Notes: generated by a model not told the origin, from the letters alone. A stretch of 64,000 bases of DNA from Neisseria subflava (GCF_003044935.1 NZ_POXP01000002.1:62001-126000), one strand, 5' to 3'. Positions 19,554 to 29,563 are shown, numbered from the stretch's first letter. Program-made: numbers and translations.

Positions 19554-20084
19554 TTATTTGTTTTTCTGCGTGCTGGACGGCTGGATGACCACGCTGACGC
19601 GGCCGGATTTCGCGGCGGATTTCACACCGGATTTGGCGCTGCCGTTGATGGTGTAAACCTCGGTTTTGGTGTTGTAGGTAATGACCGCACCTTCGGCCAC
19701 ATCGCCGCCGCGCTGTACTTTGGCATTGCCGGTCAGGGTAACCAGACTGGCTGCGGAAGAATACGTTACAGTATTGGCTTGGCCGTTGACCACGCCTTTG
19801 CCGCCGTCCAACTCTTGGCTGAATTTGACGGGCGAGCCGGTGGCTTTCATCAACTGCTCGCTTTTGTCGTTGCGCGAAACGGTCACGCTGCCGGCACGGA
19901 TATTGAGCGTGCCTTGTTTGATGATGACGTTGCCGAAGAAGGTAGTGCTTTGGTTGTTTTGGTCAAGCGAGCCTTGGTCAGCTTCGATTTGAATCGGCTG
20001 CTTGCTGTCGCTTTGCAGGGCAAAGGCCGGGCTGGCGGCAAAAACGGCAACAAGGGCTAAGGTTTTACAAATTTTTTGTATCAT
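19554..20084 (-). CDS. lptA: Lipopolysaccharide export periplasmic protein LptA
   Basis: Forms the periplasmic bridge carrying LOS to the outer membrane. The 176-residue protein has a cleavable signal (MIQKICKTLALVAVFAASPAFA) followed by the OstA/LptA beta-jellyroll, starting SKQPIQIEADQGSLD and continuing TTFFGNVIIKQGTLNIRAG. Its start overlaps the end of lptC by 20 bases, so the two are co-translated. Confidence 0.93.
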   Translation of the reverse strand: MIQKICKTLALVAVFAASPAFALQSDSKQPIQIEADQGSLDQNNQSTTFFGNVIIKQGTLNIRAGSVTVSRNDKSEQLMKATGSPVKFSQELDGGKGVVNGQANTVTYSSAASLVTLTGNAKVQRGGDVAEGAVITYNTKTEVYTINGSAKSGVKSAAKSGRVSVVIQPSSTQKNK

Positions 20085-20646
20085 AAATTGTGGCTTTCAC
20101 TTTGGAAGGGAAATTCAGCAAACCGGTTTTGTGGTCATAAGTCATGCCGTTTGCCTGACCGCCGGACTGTCCGTATTGGAAAGTAACGGGGCTGTCGGTA
20201 TGGGCGTATTGCGCTTCGGTATCAACATTCAAACGTTCGGTTTTGACGATGCCGGCCAAACGCTTGGCATCTGCCGCTTTATTTAAGACAACATTCTGTT
20301 CAAAAACGACTTTTTTGTTTTGAATATTGTACGCTGCCTTATCGCTGCCGACTTCATACAGCAGGCTGCCGTCGCGGTAAAACGAAAGATGTGGTTTGTC
20401 CAAATGCACGTCTGCGCTATTCGGATATTGGACGGCATCGACCGCGCTCAGGTTTTCTTTCAGACGGCCTTCTTGGTCAAAACGTTTGCCGTTGATGCCT
20501 TTCATCGAATATTGCGGCTCATTCGGATTGAGGACGACTTCTTCGACCTGCACTTCGCTGATGCGGCCGAGCCACGCCGCCAGTGCGCCGAGTGAAACGG
20601 CCAACACCAGCGGAAAGGCGATTCCGTAACGCCATCTGATTTTCAT
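20065..20646 (-). CDS. lptC: LPS export inner-membrane protein LptC
   Basis: Bitopic protein passing LOS from LptBFG to LptA. It has 193 residues with one N-terminal membrane helix (about 8-26, YGIAFPLVLAVSLGALAAWL) and a periplasmic LptC/YrbK domain. PNEPQYSMKGINGKRFDQEG fits the family's conserved first strands. It overlaps kdsC by 4 bases (ATGA) upstream and lptA by 20 bases downstream. Confidence 0.92.
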   Translation of the reverse strand: MKIRWRYGIAFPLVLAVSLGALAAWLGRISEVQVEEVVLNPNEPQYSMKGINGKRFDQEGRLKENLSAVDAVQYPNSADVHLDKPHLSFYRDGSLLYEVGSDKAAYNIQNKKVVFEQNVVLNKAADAKRLAGIVKTERLNVDTEAQYAHTDSPVTFQYGQSGGQANGMTYDHKTGLLNFPSKVKATIYDTKNL

Positions 20647-21179
20647 CGTACATACTCTTTCAAAGCAGGTTCAAGCGTACCTTGCGCCTGCATAATCAAA
20701 TCGCACACTTCACGCACCGCACCTGCGCCGCCGGATCGTCGGGTTACATAATGGGCGTATTGCAAAGTAAACCAATGCGCCTCAGGAACGGCGACCGCCA
20801 ATCCGCAACGCACCATCACGGGCAAATCGACAACATCGTCGCCGACAAAGGCGCACTCATGCTCCTCCACACCGGCCTGTTCGCGTAATTGGGCGTAGGC
20901 GGCACGTTTGTCGTGAATGCCTTTGAAGTAATAGTTGATACCGAGCTGCTTCACGCGGATACCGACGGAAGGTGCATCGCGGCCGGTAATAATCGCTGTT
21001 TGCACGCCACTGGCCTGAAGCATTTTCAAACCGTGTCCGTCCAAAGTGTGGAACGATTTGATTTCTTCGCCGTTGTCGCGGATAAAAATGCGGCCGTCGG
21101 TCAAAACGCCGTCCACATCCAGTATCAGCAGTTTGATACCTAAAGCACGTTGTTGCAGGTCGGAAGAGAGGTTTTGCAT
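20643..21179 (-). CDS. kdsC: 3-deoxy-D-manno-octulosonate 8-phosphate phosphatase
   Basis: HAD-family phosphatase that makes free Kdo for the LOS core. The 178-residue protein has motif I LLILDVDGVLTDGRI (about 17-31, nucleophile Asp in DVDG), motif II in the TAIITGRD stretch (about 62-69) and motif III/IV CAFVGDDVVDLPVM (about 109-122). It runs into lptC with a 4-base overlap and follows kdsD by about 66 bases, so the Kdo genes and the LOS transport genes form one operon. Confidence 0.94.
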   Translation of the reverse strand: MQNLSSDLQQRALGIKLLILDVDGVLTDGRIFIRDNGEEIKSFHTLDGHGLKMLQASGVQTAIITGRDAPSVGIRVKQLGINYYFKGIHDKRAAYAQLREQAGVEEHECAFVGDDVVDLPVMVRCGLAVAVPEAHWFTLQYAHYVTRRSGGAGAVREVCDLIMQAQGTLEPALKEYVR

Positions 21180-21245
21180 AAGGTTTCCTTATTTCAGACG
21201 GTCTATTCTAGCATAAGGCCGTCTGAAAACGTTTTTGCCGTCGTT

Positions 21246-22220
21246 TCAGACAATTCGTGCCATCAATAAATCGTGCATATTCAGCGCACCAATCAATACG
21301 CCGTTTTCTTCTACCACCAGCAAACCGTTCACATGGCCGCTTTGCATGGCTTTCAGAGCTTCGGTGGCAAGGCGGTCGGCGGAAATGGTTTTCGGCGAAG
21401 CGTGCATGATGTCGTCCACTTTCAAACCGGCAAAGCTGTCGCGTTCTTGAAACAGACGGCGCAAGTCGCCATCGGTAAATACGCCTTTCAGACGGCCTTC
21501 GGCATCGGTTACCGCCAGCATGCCCAAGCCTTTTTCACTCATGCGGACAATGGCCTCTTTCAACGGCGTGCCCAACAAAACGGCTGGCAGGGCTTCTTCT
21601 TTGTGCATGATATCCGCCACGCGCAACAGCAGGCGTTTGCCCAAGCTGCCGGCAGGATGGCTTAAAGCAAAATCATCCGGCGTAAACGCTCGCGCCTGCA
21701 GCAATACCACCGCCAGCGCATCCCCCAACGCCATCACGGCGGTCGTACTGGAAGTCGGTGCGAGGCCGAGCGGACAGGCTTCTTTAGAAACCGCCGCGGT
21801 AATATGGATATCGGCATGACGCGCCATGGTGGAAGTCGGATGGGCAGTGATACAAATAAGCGTGATGTTTTTGCGTTTCAATGCCGGAATAATCGCTGCA
21901 ATTTCATCGCTTTCGCCGGAATTGGAAATGGCAACCACGACATCGTGGTCCACAATCATGCCCAAATCGCCGTGCGCCGCTTCGGCAGGATGGACGAAAA
22001 ACGCAGGCGTACCGGTGGAAGCCATGGTTGCCGCCATTTTGCGGCCGATGTGTCCGGACTTGCCCATGCCGGTAATGACGACCCTGCCCTTGCAGTGCAA
22101 CAACGCTTCTGCCGCACGGACAAAATCATGATCCAAAGCCGCTGCAATTTCACGCAAACCTTCGGCTTCCGTATCTAATACATCGCGCGCCCAGTCGAGA
22201 TAAAGTGTGTTTTCCGCCAT
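21246..22220 (-). CDS. kdsD: Arabinose-5-phosphate isomerase
   Basis: Converts ribulose-5-phosphate to arabinose-5-phosphate, the first Kdo-specific step. The 324-residue protein has an SIS sugar-isomerase domain (about 40-170) with VVITGMGKSGHIGRKMAATMAS and FVHPAEAAHGDLGMI. Two CBS domains follow (about 205-320), including MHKEEALPAV and DDIMHASPKTIS. The ATG at 22218-22220 is preferred over a GTG three codons earlier, because AGGTGG lies just upstream of the ATG. It is divergent from tal. Confidence 0.93.
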   Translation of the reverse strand: MAENTLYLDWARDVLDTEAEGLREIAAALDHDFVRAAEALLHCKGRVVITGMGKSGHIGRKMAATMASTGTPAFFVHPAEAAHGDLGMIVDHDVVVAISNSGESDEIAAIIPALKRKNITLICITAHPTSTMARHADIHITAAVSKEACPLGLAPTSSTTAVMALGDALAVVLLQARAFTPDDFALSHPAGSLGKRLLLRVADIMHKEEALPAVLLGTPLKEAIVRMSEKGLGMLAVTDAEGRLKGVFTDGDLRRLFQERDSFAGLKVDDIMHASPKTISADRLATEALKAMQSGHVNGLLVVEENGVLIGALNMHDLLMARIV

Positions 22221-22354
22221 CAAAGCCACCTTTCGTGCTTGAATTTAGGTTTGTTTTGCCCAAATTAATCGGCTGTAAACTGTTCAAATTCATCGAATCG
22301 GCGTAGCATTACCGCCACTTCACAAACAAACCTATTATGTAAAAGGAATCAGAG

Positions 22355-23410
22355 ATGACTATTTTATCGGACGTTAAAGCATTAGGACAACAAATCTGGT
22401 TGGACAATCTCTCCCGTTCGCTGGTACAAAGCGGCGAATTGGCAGAAATGCTGAAGCAAGGCGTGTGTGGCGTAACTTCCAATCCTGCCATTTTCCAAAA
22501 AGCCTTTGCCGGAGATGCCCTGTACGCCGATGAAGTAGCCGCGCTCAAACAGCAAGACCTGACCCCGAAACAACGCTACGAAACCATGGCGGTTGCCGAC
22601 GTACAAGCCGCTTGCGACGTATGTCTTGCCGAACATGAATCCACCGGCGGCAAAACCGGCTTCGTCAGCCTCGAAGTTTCGCCTGAATTATCCAAAGACG
22701 CACAAGGCACGGTTGAAGAAGCGCGCCGCCTGCACGCCGCCATCGGCCGTAAAAATGTCATGATTAAAGTACCGGCAACCGACGAAGGCATCGAAGCGCT
22801 TAAAATCCTCGTTTCAGACGGCATCAGCGTCAACCTGACCCTGCTCTTCTCCCGCGCCCAAACCCTCAAAGCCTATGCGGCCTACACGCGCGGCATTGCC
22901 AAACGTTTGGAAGCAGGACACGACGTTTCCCATATCCAAGTTGTCGCCAGCTTCTTTATTTCCCGTGTCGATGCCGCATTGGACGCCACCCTGCCCGACC
23001 ACCTCAAAGGCAAAGTCGCCATTGCGCTGGCCAAAGCCGCCTATCAAGATTGGGCGCAATACTTCGGCAGCAGCGAATTTGCCGCACTTGCCGAACAAGG
23101 TGCCAACCGCGTACAACTTCTGTGGGCATCTACCGGCGTGAAAAACCCTGCCTATCCTGACACTTTGTACGTTGACAGCCTGATTGGCGCCCATACCGTC
23201 AACACCGTTCCCGATGCCACACTCAAGGCCTTTATCGACCACGGCACCGCCAAAGCCACTTTGACCGAAGGTGTGGACGAAGCCCAAGCGCAGCTTGCCG
23301 AAACCGCGAAACTCGGCATTGATGTCGAAACTTTGGCAACGCGTTTGCAGGAAGACGGTTTGAAACAATTTGAAGACGCTTTTGCCAAACTGCTTGCTCC
23401 CTTGGCTTAA
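22355..23410 (+). CDS. tal: Transaldolase
   Basis: Pentose-phosphate enzyme transferring a dihydroxyacetone unit through a Schiff base. The 351-residue protein belongs to the longer TalB-like subfamily common in Neisseria and actinobacteria. [15 protein letters not shown] (about 37-51) is the first transaldolase signature. [16 protein letters not shown] (about 136-151) holds the catalytic lysine, and [14 protein letters not shown] (about 197-210) is the other core strand. AAGGAATCAG precedes the ATG. Divergent from kdsD, whose substrate comes from the same pathway. Confidence 0.92.
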   Translation: MTILSDVKALGQQIWLDNLSRSLVQSGELAEMLKQGVCGVTSNPAIFQKAFAGDALYADEVAALKQQDLTPKQRYETMAVADVQAACDVCLAEHESTGGKTGFVSLEVSPELSKDAQGTVEEARRLHAAIGRKNVMIKVPATDEGIEALKILVSDGISVNLTLLFSRAQTLKAYAAYTRGIAKRLEAGHDVSHIQVVASFFISRVDAALDATLPDHLKGKVAIALAKAAYQDWAQYFGSSEFAALAEQGANRVQLLWASTGVKNPAYPDTLYVDSLIGAHTVNTVPDATLKAFIDHGTAKATLTEGVDEAQAQLAETAKLGIDVETLATRLQEDGLKQFEDAFAKLLAPLA

Positions 23411-23562
23411 GCGGATTGAACGGACGGCCGAGAAACTTAAATCATTTTGAAACGTCTCAGGCCGTCTGAAACCCAAATTCGGGCGTGTACGGCACGCCCT
23501 TTTCTATCACGATTTGAATACCGTGCAGGCATACTTCCCCTGCCCTACAAAACCACCCTGCC

Positions 23563-24450
23563 ATGTATATAGGACGTTTCGCCCCCAGCCCTACCGGCCT
23601 GCTTCATATCGGCTCCCTACTGACCGCCGTTGCCTCCTATGCCGATGCGCGCGATCATCAGGGCAAATGGCTGGTCCGCATTGAAGACCTTGACCCCCCG
23701 CGCGAAATGCCCGGCGCCGCTGCCGACATTTTGCGCACGCTTGAAGCTTTCGGTTTTGAGTGGGACGGCGAAGTCGCCTATCAAAGCCGCCGTTACGACC
23801 TATATCAAGACACCCTCGACCGCCTCAAAGCGGCCGGGCTGGTGTATCCCTGCTATTGCAGCCGCAAAGACTGGCAGGCGGCGGCAACACATGGCGCAGA
23901 CGGATTTGTGTATAACGGCCGTTGCCGCAATCCTCAGCAAAGGCCCGACACGCAAAACAAAACGCCGGCATGGCGTATTCAAGTGCCCGATCGCGTGATC
24001 GGTTTTTCAGACGGCATTGTCGGACATTACGTACAAAATCTGGCACACGACATCGGCGATTTCGTCCTGCTTCGTGCCGACGGCTATTGGGCATATCAGC
24101 TTGCCGTGGTTGCCGACGATGCCGATCAGGGCATAACGCATATTGTCCGCGGTCAGGACTTGCTCGTCTCCACACCGCGCCAAATCTATCTGCAACAATG
24201 CCTCGGCGTTCCCACACCGGCCTACGCCCACCTTCCCCTGTTGACCAACAACCAAGGGCAAAAATGGTCGAAACAAACCCTTGCCCCGGCTTTGGATTTG
24301 AATCAAAAAGAACAGCTTCTCCGCCAAGTCCTAACCTACCTCAACCTACCCGATGCACCTACCGTGAACCATCCTCAAGAATTGCTCGATTGGGCGGTGG
24401 CACACTGGCAAATGGACAAAATCCCAAAATCGTCCATTATCACAGACTGA
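23563..24450 (+). CDS. gluQ: Glutamyl-Q tRNA(Asp) synthetase
   Basis: Attaches glutamate to queuosine at position 34 of tRNA(Asp); a paralogue of the catalytic half of glutamyl-tRNA synthetase. The 295-residue protein starts [19 protein letters not shown], with the HIGH-like HIGS. Zinc ligands CYC (about 97-99) and GRC (about 124-126) are present, and a KMSKS-like KWSKQ lies near 239-243. There is no anticodon-binding domain, which separates it from GltX. DUS sits 90 bases upstream. Confidence 0.92.
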   Translation: MYIGRFAPSPTGLLHIGSLLTAVASYADARDHQGKWLVRIEDLDPPREMPGAAADILRTLEAFGFEWDGEVAYQSRRYDLYQDTLDRLKAAGLVYPCYCSRKDWQAAATHGADGFVYNGRCRNPQQRPDTQNKTPAWRIQVPDRVIGFSDGIVGHYVQNLAHDIGDFVLLRADGYWAYQLAVVADDADQGITHIVRGQDLLVSTPRQIYLQQCLGVPTPAYAHLPLLTNNQGQKWSKQTLAPALDLNQKEQLLRQVLTYLNLPDAPTVNHPQELLDWAVAHWQMDKIPKSSIITD

Positions 24451-24688
24451 ATTAGCACGATTACAACAAAATTACTCTAGGTATTACAATATTTCATAAA
24501 ATTATGTAAGTAATCTTCCGATTCATCCCAAACCATGCCCAAGAAGCGAAAAATCATGTATATTTCAAAAATTTCCTAAAATTGTCACAAACTGATAATT
24601 TCAAGGTTGTAACAACATACGGCTGACGCGTTATTGAGGATGACAAAGCGCGGCAGATCTCCCACGATACAACAAAAAGAATACCGCT

Positions 24689-25423
24689 ATGCCAAGTGCC
24701 ATTATTGTAGAAGACGAAGTATTAGCAGCAGAACGCTTACGTGTATTATTGGAAGAGTGCAATGTCGTACTGCTCAACGTCTTTCACCATGCCATGCCAG
24801 CATTGGAGTGGCTGAGCGTCCACGAAGTCGACATCGTCTTTGCCGACATCGGCATGCCGGAAATCGACGGTCTCGAATTTGTCGAACGCATTAAGCGTAC
24901 CGCCAAACGCCAGCCGGAAATTGTATTCACCACAGCCTACGAAGAACACGCCCTGCGCGCCTTTGAGCTGGCTGCCGCAGACTATCTGCTCAAACCGATC
25001 AAAATGACTCGCCTGCAAACCGCGCTTGACCGCATCATCGAGAAAAACCGCGAAAAAGCAGACAGTTTCACCCATTTCAAAGTCTACAACCGCGAACGCA
25101 TGGTCGAAATCCCATGGCAACAGGCGCGTTACCTGATGGCGGAACACAAAACCGTCTATCTGTTTACTGGCGACGGCCACAGCTACGAATTACCGAAGAC
25201 CTTGGTTTACTGGGAAGAATTACTGGGCGACAAAGTCATCCGTATCCACCGCAATGCCCTCGTCTTCCGCCACACCCTCGACAGCCTGATTCGACTAGAC
25301 GATGACGAAAACGACGAATCCGCATCCACATGGGGCGCAAAAATTCTTGATATTCCGACCCCGTTGCCCGTCAGCCGCCGACAACTGTCCACCCTGCGGA
25401 AAATCATTAAAAACAGCATCTAA
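24689..25423 (+). CDS. LytTR/AlgR-type response regulator, orphan
   Basis: Two-component transcription regulator of 244 residues. The receiver domain (1-115) begins MPSAIIVEDEVLAAERLRVL; the acceptor Asp is in VFADIGMPEIDG (Asp52) and Lys in DYLLKPI (about 103-109). The C-terminal LytTR DNA-binding domain (about 130-240) includes VEIPWQQARYLMAEHKTVYL, IRIHRNALVF and the family ending LPVSRRQLSTLRK. No histidine kinase is adjacent, which is usual for the AlgR group. The 238-base upstream gap is AT-rich and may hold its operator. Confidence 0.88.
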   Translation: MPSAIIVEDEVLAAERLRVLLEECNVVLLNVFHHAMPALEWLSVHEVDIVFADIGMPEIDGLEFVERIKRTAKRQPEIVFTTAYEEHALRAFELAAADYLLKPIKMTRLQTALDRIIEKNREKADSFTHFKVYNRERMVEIPWQQARYLMAEHKTVYLFTGDGHSYELPKTLVYWEELLGDKVIRIHRNALVFRHTLDSLIRLDDDENDESASTWGAKILDIPTPLPVSRRQLSTLRKIIKNSI

Positions 25424-25454
25424 TATGTACTCCTTAACTCGTTGTCCTTAAATT

Positions 25455-25492
25455 AAAGGCCGTCTGAAAAGATATCTTCAGACGGCCTTTTA
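25455..25492 (+). terminator. Inverted DUS pair terminating the LytTR gene
   Basis: AAAGGCCGTCTGAA and TTCAGACGGCCTTT around AAGATATC, followed by a short T-run. Confidence 0.75.
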
Positions 25493-25650
25493 ACTTCTCA
25501 GCCAAATAGTAGAAATTTAAAAAAAGAATAACCTAAGTCTGTCGTTTAGCTTTATCCAAGTTCTCAATTTGATCAAACCTTGTTTTGCTTTCAAACAAGC
25601 TTTTCTATCCACCAATCCAACATCTTTGAATTACTACTACTCAACAGAAA

Positions 25651-25677
25651 AGGCCGTCTGAACAATTCAGACGGCCT
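25651..25677 (-). terminator. Inverted DUS pair terminating pilC
   Basis: AGGCCGTCTGAA and TTCAGACGGCCT with a three-base loop. On the minus strand the stem is followed by TTTT, 20 bases beyond the pilC stop. Confidence 0.75.
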
Positions 25678-25697
25678 CGATACTTAAGCCTTACAGA

Positions 25698-28600
25698 TTA
25701 AAAGAACAATTCACGCCAGCTGATGCGTTTCAGTCCGCATGTACGGCCTTGAACTTCCAGACTGTCCAATTGATTGGACAAGAGACTGCGATCGCCTTTG
25801 GTTGCAAAACATTTATTGTTTGGCACGCTCGGCGTAGCGTTCAGCTCCTTATCCGTACCCGTGCCGCCGCTATCGCCATCGGCAGTGACCGGAGAATCGT
25901 CGGCTTTGCTGGAATTCATATAAGTAAAGTTGATAACGCCATCAAAAGTCATACCGTTGGCGTAATAAATCTGGCCATTATTTTCACGTTTGATAAACGT
26001 GCGATCCTTACTGGAGATACGCGCATCACGCAAGCCCAAACGGCCGCCGTTTTCAGCATTTACGCCCAGAATAATCGTTTTCGCTGTCGTTTGCGTGGAT
26101 GTACTGTCTGGCAAACAAACATCTGTACTGGAAGAATCAGTATGAATTGTTTTGGTTTCATACTTGCGGATGGTCACAACGGCTGTACGCAAAATCATGG
26201 TTGGTTTGACGGTCACACGTTCATTCGGACCCAAAGTAAGGCTCCAGCCTTTTTTGCCTTCGCCAACCTTATTGTCGCTGACATAAATGTGTTCGCCGTC
26301 ACTTTCTCTGGTTTGCTGTTCCAACTCACTACTTTTCGCCAAAACCGCTTTTTTAGATTCATCAGGAGACACATCGTCGTAAATACCATAAACGGCATTG
26401 ATTTGACCGTTGGTACCTTCTAATTCATTCTGATAAATCTCGCTACCCGTACCAAAAATGACGACATACTTATCTTTACTGCGGCGTGATACCGCAGGCG
26501 CAGAAGTAATCGGTTGATTACCCGATCCTTGGAAAATCATTTGCGCAGACCATTTGGACGGAGTTTCACCACTCAAGTCAAAGCGGAACATATTGCCGTA
26601 ACGGTCGCCGGCATAAGCAATATCGACAATACCGTCAAAATCGGTGTCTACCAAAGTAGGGGTAGAGAGGCCGCCTTTGCCATTCGGCGCAGGAATTTTA
26701 GCCAAGAGCTTGCCGGCTTCAGAAACATTTTTACCGGTATCTTGCGTACCAGCTTCTTTACCCGTCATATCATAGATATACAAAGCTGTTTCATTGTCGG
26801 TACTGTTCACATCTTCAGTACGATAGCCGCTGGCCAAGAAACCCGCATAGCGCACATTAGATTCCAGCTTGACCGGAGTAGTATCACGCTTGATAGACAC
26901 ACGACCAATTTGTGTCGAACCAATGGTATAACCCAGCGTATTGCCAGAGCCTTTTTTTGTTTCAAACAAAGGCACAGTCGTATTCCAACCACTACGATCA
27001 CTGTTAGCTACCGCACCAATATTCAACGCATACGCACCGCGTCCACCCTGCCCCATCGCACCAAACATAAAGGTTTGCTTATCAGGCGTTTGACGGAGAA
27101 CAAAACCACCATTAACCATATAGCGGTGTGGCGTGCTAGAGCCGTAACCATCGCGTGCAATATCTTTCAGAACTTTGCCCAAAGTTGTTGCTTGACCTTG
27201 ATCATCCTCGCGCTCCATACCTGCCGGAATATAGCTGAGTTTCAAGTCATAAGGATTGCTAGACGTACCATTACGGAAAATATGTACCATGCCGTCATTG
27301 GCAGCGGCGACCAAAAACTCTTGACGGTTGTCGCGCTTATCGCCAATAGCCGCAACCGAACCGTCTAAAATATCGCCCAAATTGCGCTCATCTTTACTTG
27401 CGTCAGCTGGATCAGTGGGACGAATTCGATAAGACTGACTATAACCTTTTGTCTCTGCATCCGCTTTAATGGCTGCATCCGCTTTAATGGCTTCATTACT
27501 ACCTGCTCGGCCAGTCCATTTCAGCAATGCATTTTTCCATTCCAACTTATCTTTCGCACTGCCGTCTGAAATGCCAAAATCGGCATTTGAAGCCTCATTA
27601 TCAACTCTATCGATGAAATAGGTTTTACTGCCGTCCTTAACCAAAGTGAGGCGATTATTAAATGATGGCTGAACAAACTCGGTCGTATTGATAGGCGTAC
27701 CATCACGGTTTAATTTATAAAACCGCAACTGACTGCTCCAAGAGCCGGTATTCAAATGAACCGTTGCCGCCATATTGGGAATACCTGTACTGGTCGTTGC
27801 CGGTGCAGTTGAAGATACTCCTTCAAATTTCGTATTCTTGCTGTCATTTTCAATATTGTCGACAATGGTCTTGAAAGCATCGAGCAACTTTTCAGGTTTT
27901 GCGGCATTAAAATACCATTCTGGGCGACTGGCGCCCTTTTCCAGATATTCTCTCCCGACTTTAGAAACTCCCTCACCAAAGCCCACGGTAAAAGTCTGAA
28001 CCAATTGCTTGCTATAATCTACGCCTTTAGGATCGCTTGGATCACCATCCCAGCTCTTGCCTGCAGCATCTTTGCCATCTTTTTCTGTTTTGATGTCTTT
28101 TTCTGCCAAAGTCTGACTGAAGAAACGCATACCGCGTTTCTCATTACCATAGTTTCTATCCCAAATAGGAACAATGATTTCGCCGCTACCTATCCACATT
28201 CGCCTACGATAATAATCGCTATACCCGAATTTATAATCGGTATATTGGCACATCACTTTTTTTTCATGCTCCGGGATATGGGCATCATATTGATAAAGTG
28301 GCAGGTCAAAGTATCCACTAAAGCCATGGCCATCGTTGAAAAATTCACCTTTTCCATATTTATCGTCATAAGCCTTCGCTGCAGACGGCTCGAAATATTG
28401 GTATGCAGGCGTATCCGCGCTATGTTCGATGGCTCGGTAGTAGTTTGAATAGTAATAATCTCGATCGTAGTTGAAGCTGGTATTGCGCGATAAGCGAGGA
28501 TCCTCACCGGCACCCTGATTGCTACAACTCATATTGGCATCACCATCAGATACCACAACAACATAAGATTTTTGACAACGGTATTTAATATTTGGGATAA

Positions 28601-29186
28601 CGAAATTTTTGACAACTTCATAATAACGGCGCGTTGTCGGCGTACCTTGATAAGCCAGCATTTCATCTACTTTTTTACTGACATATTCCCAGTTTCGACC
28701 GGCAGAACCATCCGTAAAGCCTTCAGAATCCTTCATATCACCTTTGGTATCATCGGGTCTAGGCAGTTCTGTATATGCGTAAATAGCATTATTCTCTTGC
28801 CTTTTTTTCTCATCCCATTTCCAATACCGAGGATTATTGTGTAAAGTCTGCAAGCCCCAGTTAAACTGATCTTTATATTGCGCCAAAACCTGCTTTAATG
28901 CCGATTTTGCAATATTGATTTTTTTATTCTCATCACGAACATGATAATCACCCTTAGCATCAGCCAACATACTGCCCGAGTCATCAATCAAAAACATAAT
29001 ATTGTGTTTGACTTTGGGTTGGCCGCTGACATCGGTTTTGTTTTGCAGGTAAAAAGGAGTTTGGGCAAATTGCTGCGTATTTGCCTGAACAGAAATACTA
29101 ATGAGCGCTAAAGCGGAAGCGACACTTGCATGAATGAGGCGATGGCGGCCTGATGGAGCGTTTTGCATAATGTGTTCTTTTTTCAT
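25698..29186 (-). CDS. pilC: Type IV pilus tip adhesin PilC (PilY1 family)
   Basis: Large outer-membrane/pilus-tip protein needed for piliation, adhesion and competence in Neisseria. The 1162-residue protein has a signal peptide ending near SVQA (about residue 35) and an MFLIDDSGSM metal-site-like von Willebrand A motif (about 64-73) opening the N-terminal half. The C-terminal half is the PilC beta-propeller domain, with a calcium-loop-like DTDFDGIVD near 845-853 as in PilY1. It ends in the PilC-typical GLKRISWRELFF. No poly-G tract occurs in the signal region, so the classical on/off slippage of pathogenic pilC is absent. A TGCTAGAAT extended -10 lies about 52-60 bases upstream of the start. 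Confidence 0.92.
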   Translation of the reverse strand: MKKEHIMQNAPSGRHRLIHASVASALALISISVQANTQQFAQTPFYLQNKTDVSGQPKVKHNIMFLIDDSGSMLADAKGDYHVRDENKKINIAKSALKQVLAQYKDQFNWGLQTLHNNPRYWKWDEKKRQENNAIYAYTELPRPDDTKGDMKDSEGFTDGSAGRNWEYVSKKVDEMLAYQGTPTTRRYYEVVKNFVIPNIKYRCQKSYVVVVSDGDANMSCSNQGAGEDPRLSRNTSFNYDRDYYYSNYYRAIEHSADTPAYQYFEPSAAKAYDDKYGKGEFFNDGHGFSGYFDLPLYQYDAHIPEHEKKVMCQYTDYKFGYSDYYRRRMWIGSGEIIVPIWDRNYGNEKRGMRFFSQTLAEKDIKTEKDGKDAAGKSWDGDPSDPKGVDYSKQLVQTFTVGFGEGVSKVGREYLEKGASRPEWYFNAAKPEKLLDAFKTIVDNIENDSKNTKFEGVSSTAPATTSTGIPNMAATVHLNTGSWSSQLRFYKLNRDGTPINTTEFVQPSFNNRLTLVKDGSKTYFIDRVDNEASNADFGISDGSAKDKLEWKNALLKWTGRAGSNEAIKADAAIKADAETKGYSQSYRIRPTDPADASKDERNLGDILDGSVAAIGDKRDNRQEFLVAAANDGMVHIFRNGTSSNPYDLKLSYIPAGMEREDDQGQATTLGKVLKDIARDGYGSSTPHRYMVNGGFVLRQTPDKQTFMFGAMGQGGRGAYALNIGAVANSDRSGWNTTVPLFETKKGSGNTLGYTIGSTQIGRVSIKRDTTPVKLESNVRYAGFLASGYRTEDVNSTDNETALYIYDMTGKEAGTQDTGKNVSEAGKLLAKIPAPNGKGGLSTPTLVDTDFDGIVDIAYAGDRYGNMFRFDLSGETPSKWSAQMIFQGSGNQPITSAPAVSRRSKDKYVVIFGTGSEIYQNELEGTNGQINAVYGIYDDVSPDESKKAVLAKSSELEQQTRESDGEHIYVSDNKVGEGKKGWSLTLGPNERVTVKPTMILRTAVVTIRKYETKTIHTDSSSTDVCLPDSTSTQTTAKTIILGVNAENGGRLGLRDARISSKDRTFIKRENNGQIYYANGMTFDGVINFTYMNSSKADDSPVTADGDSGGTGTDKELNATPSVPNNKCFATKGDRSLLSNQLDSLEVQGRTCGLKRISWRELFF

Positions 29187-29451
29187 CGGATAATCTCAGC
29201 TAAAAATGACGTTGTTTTTATTTTTTATAAGGTTACGATTCTAGCATAAACAGCCTGTTTCATGTTTGATTCGGCTGAATTTCCCTACACCTGCATTTCA
29301 AACACAACAAAAATGAAACAATCTGCCTGCTCAGTTTTCAGACGGCCTGACTGAATATTTAGTTCCAACCTTATTCATCAAGCATTACAAAAGCAAGGGA
29401 CTGTACCGTAAAGATAAAACGTTTTTAAATTATCGATTATTGGCTCTACGC
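29187..29451. other. Divergent intergenic region between pilC and carA, pilC side
   Basis: AT-rich non-coding stretch. It holds the pilC promoter candidate at 29238-29246 and a single DUS at about 29337. Otherwise no gene or repeat is visible. Confidence 0.5.
29238..29246 (-). promoter_or_regulatory. Extended -10 promoter candidate for pilC
   Basis: The minus strand reads TGCTAGAAT, an extended -10 close to consensus, about 52 bases before the first ATG. The -35 hexamer is poor. Confidence 0.45.
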
Positions 29452-29480
29452 TTGAAATTCCTATTACTTTGACTTAAAAT
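29452..29480 (+). promoter_or_regulatory. Sigma-70 promoter of carA
   Basis: TTGAAA at 29452-29457, a 17-base spacer, and TAAAAT at 29475-29480. Predicted transcription starts near 29487, leaving a leader of about 180 bases before carA. Confidence 0.65.
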
Positions 29481-29513
29481 ACACTGCTTCTACGGCATAG
29501 ACCGCTATGTCTG

Positions 29514-29563
29514 AAAAAGCACGTTACACAGCAAAATCAAAGCTGCGGAGCGTGTTTTTTTTT
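29514..29563 (+). terminator. Terminator-like hairpin in the carA leader (attenuator candidate)
   Basis: AAAAAGCACG pairs with CGTGTTTTTT through one G-U pair. An inner CAGC/GCTG stem closes an AAAATCAAA loop, and nine T end the structure. It lies about 30 bases after the predicted start site and 107 bases before the carA ATG, so it must be passed by RNA polymerase before carA is transcribed. Confidence 0.6.
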
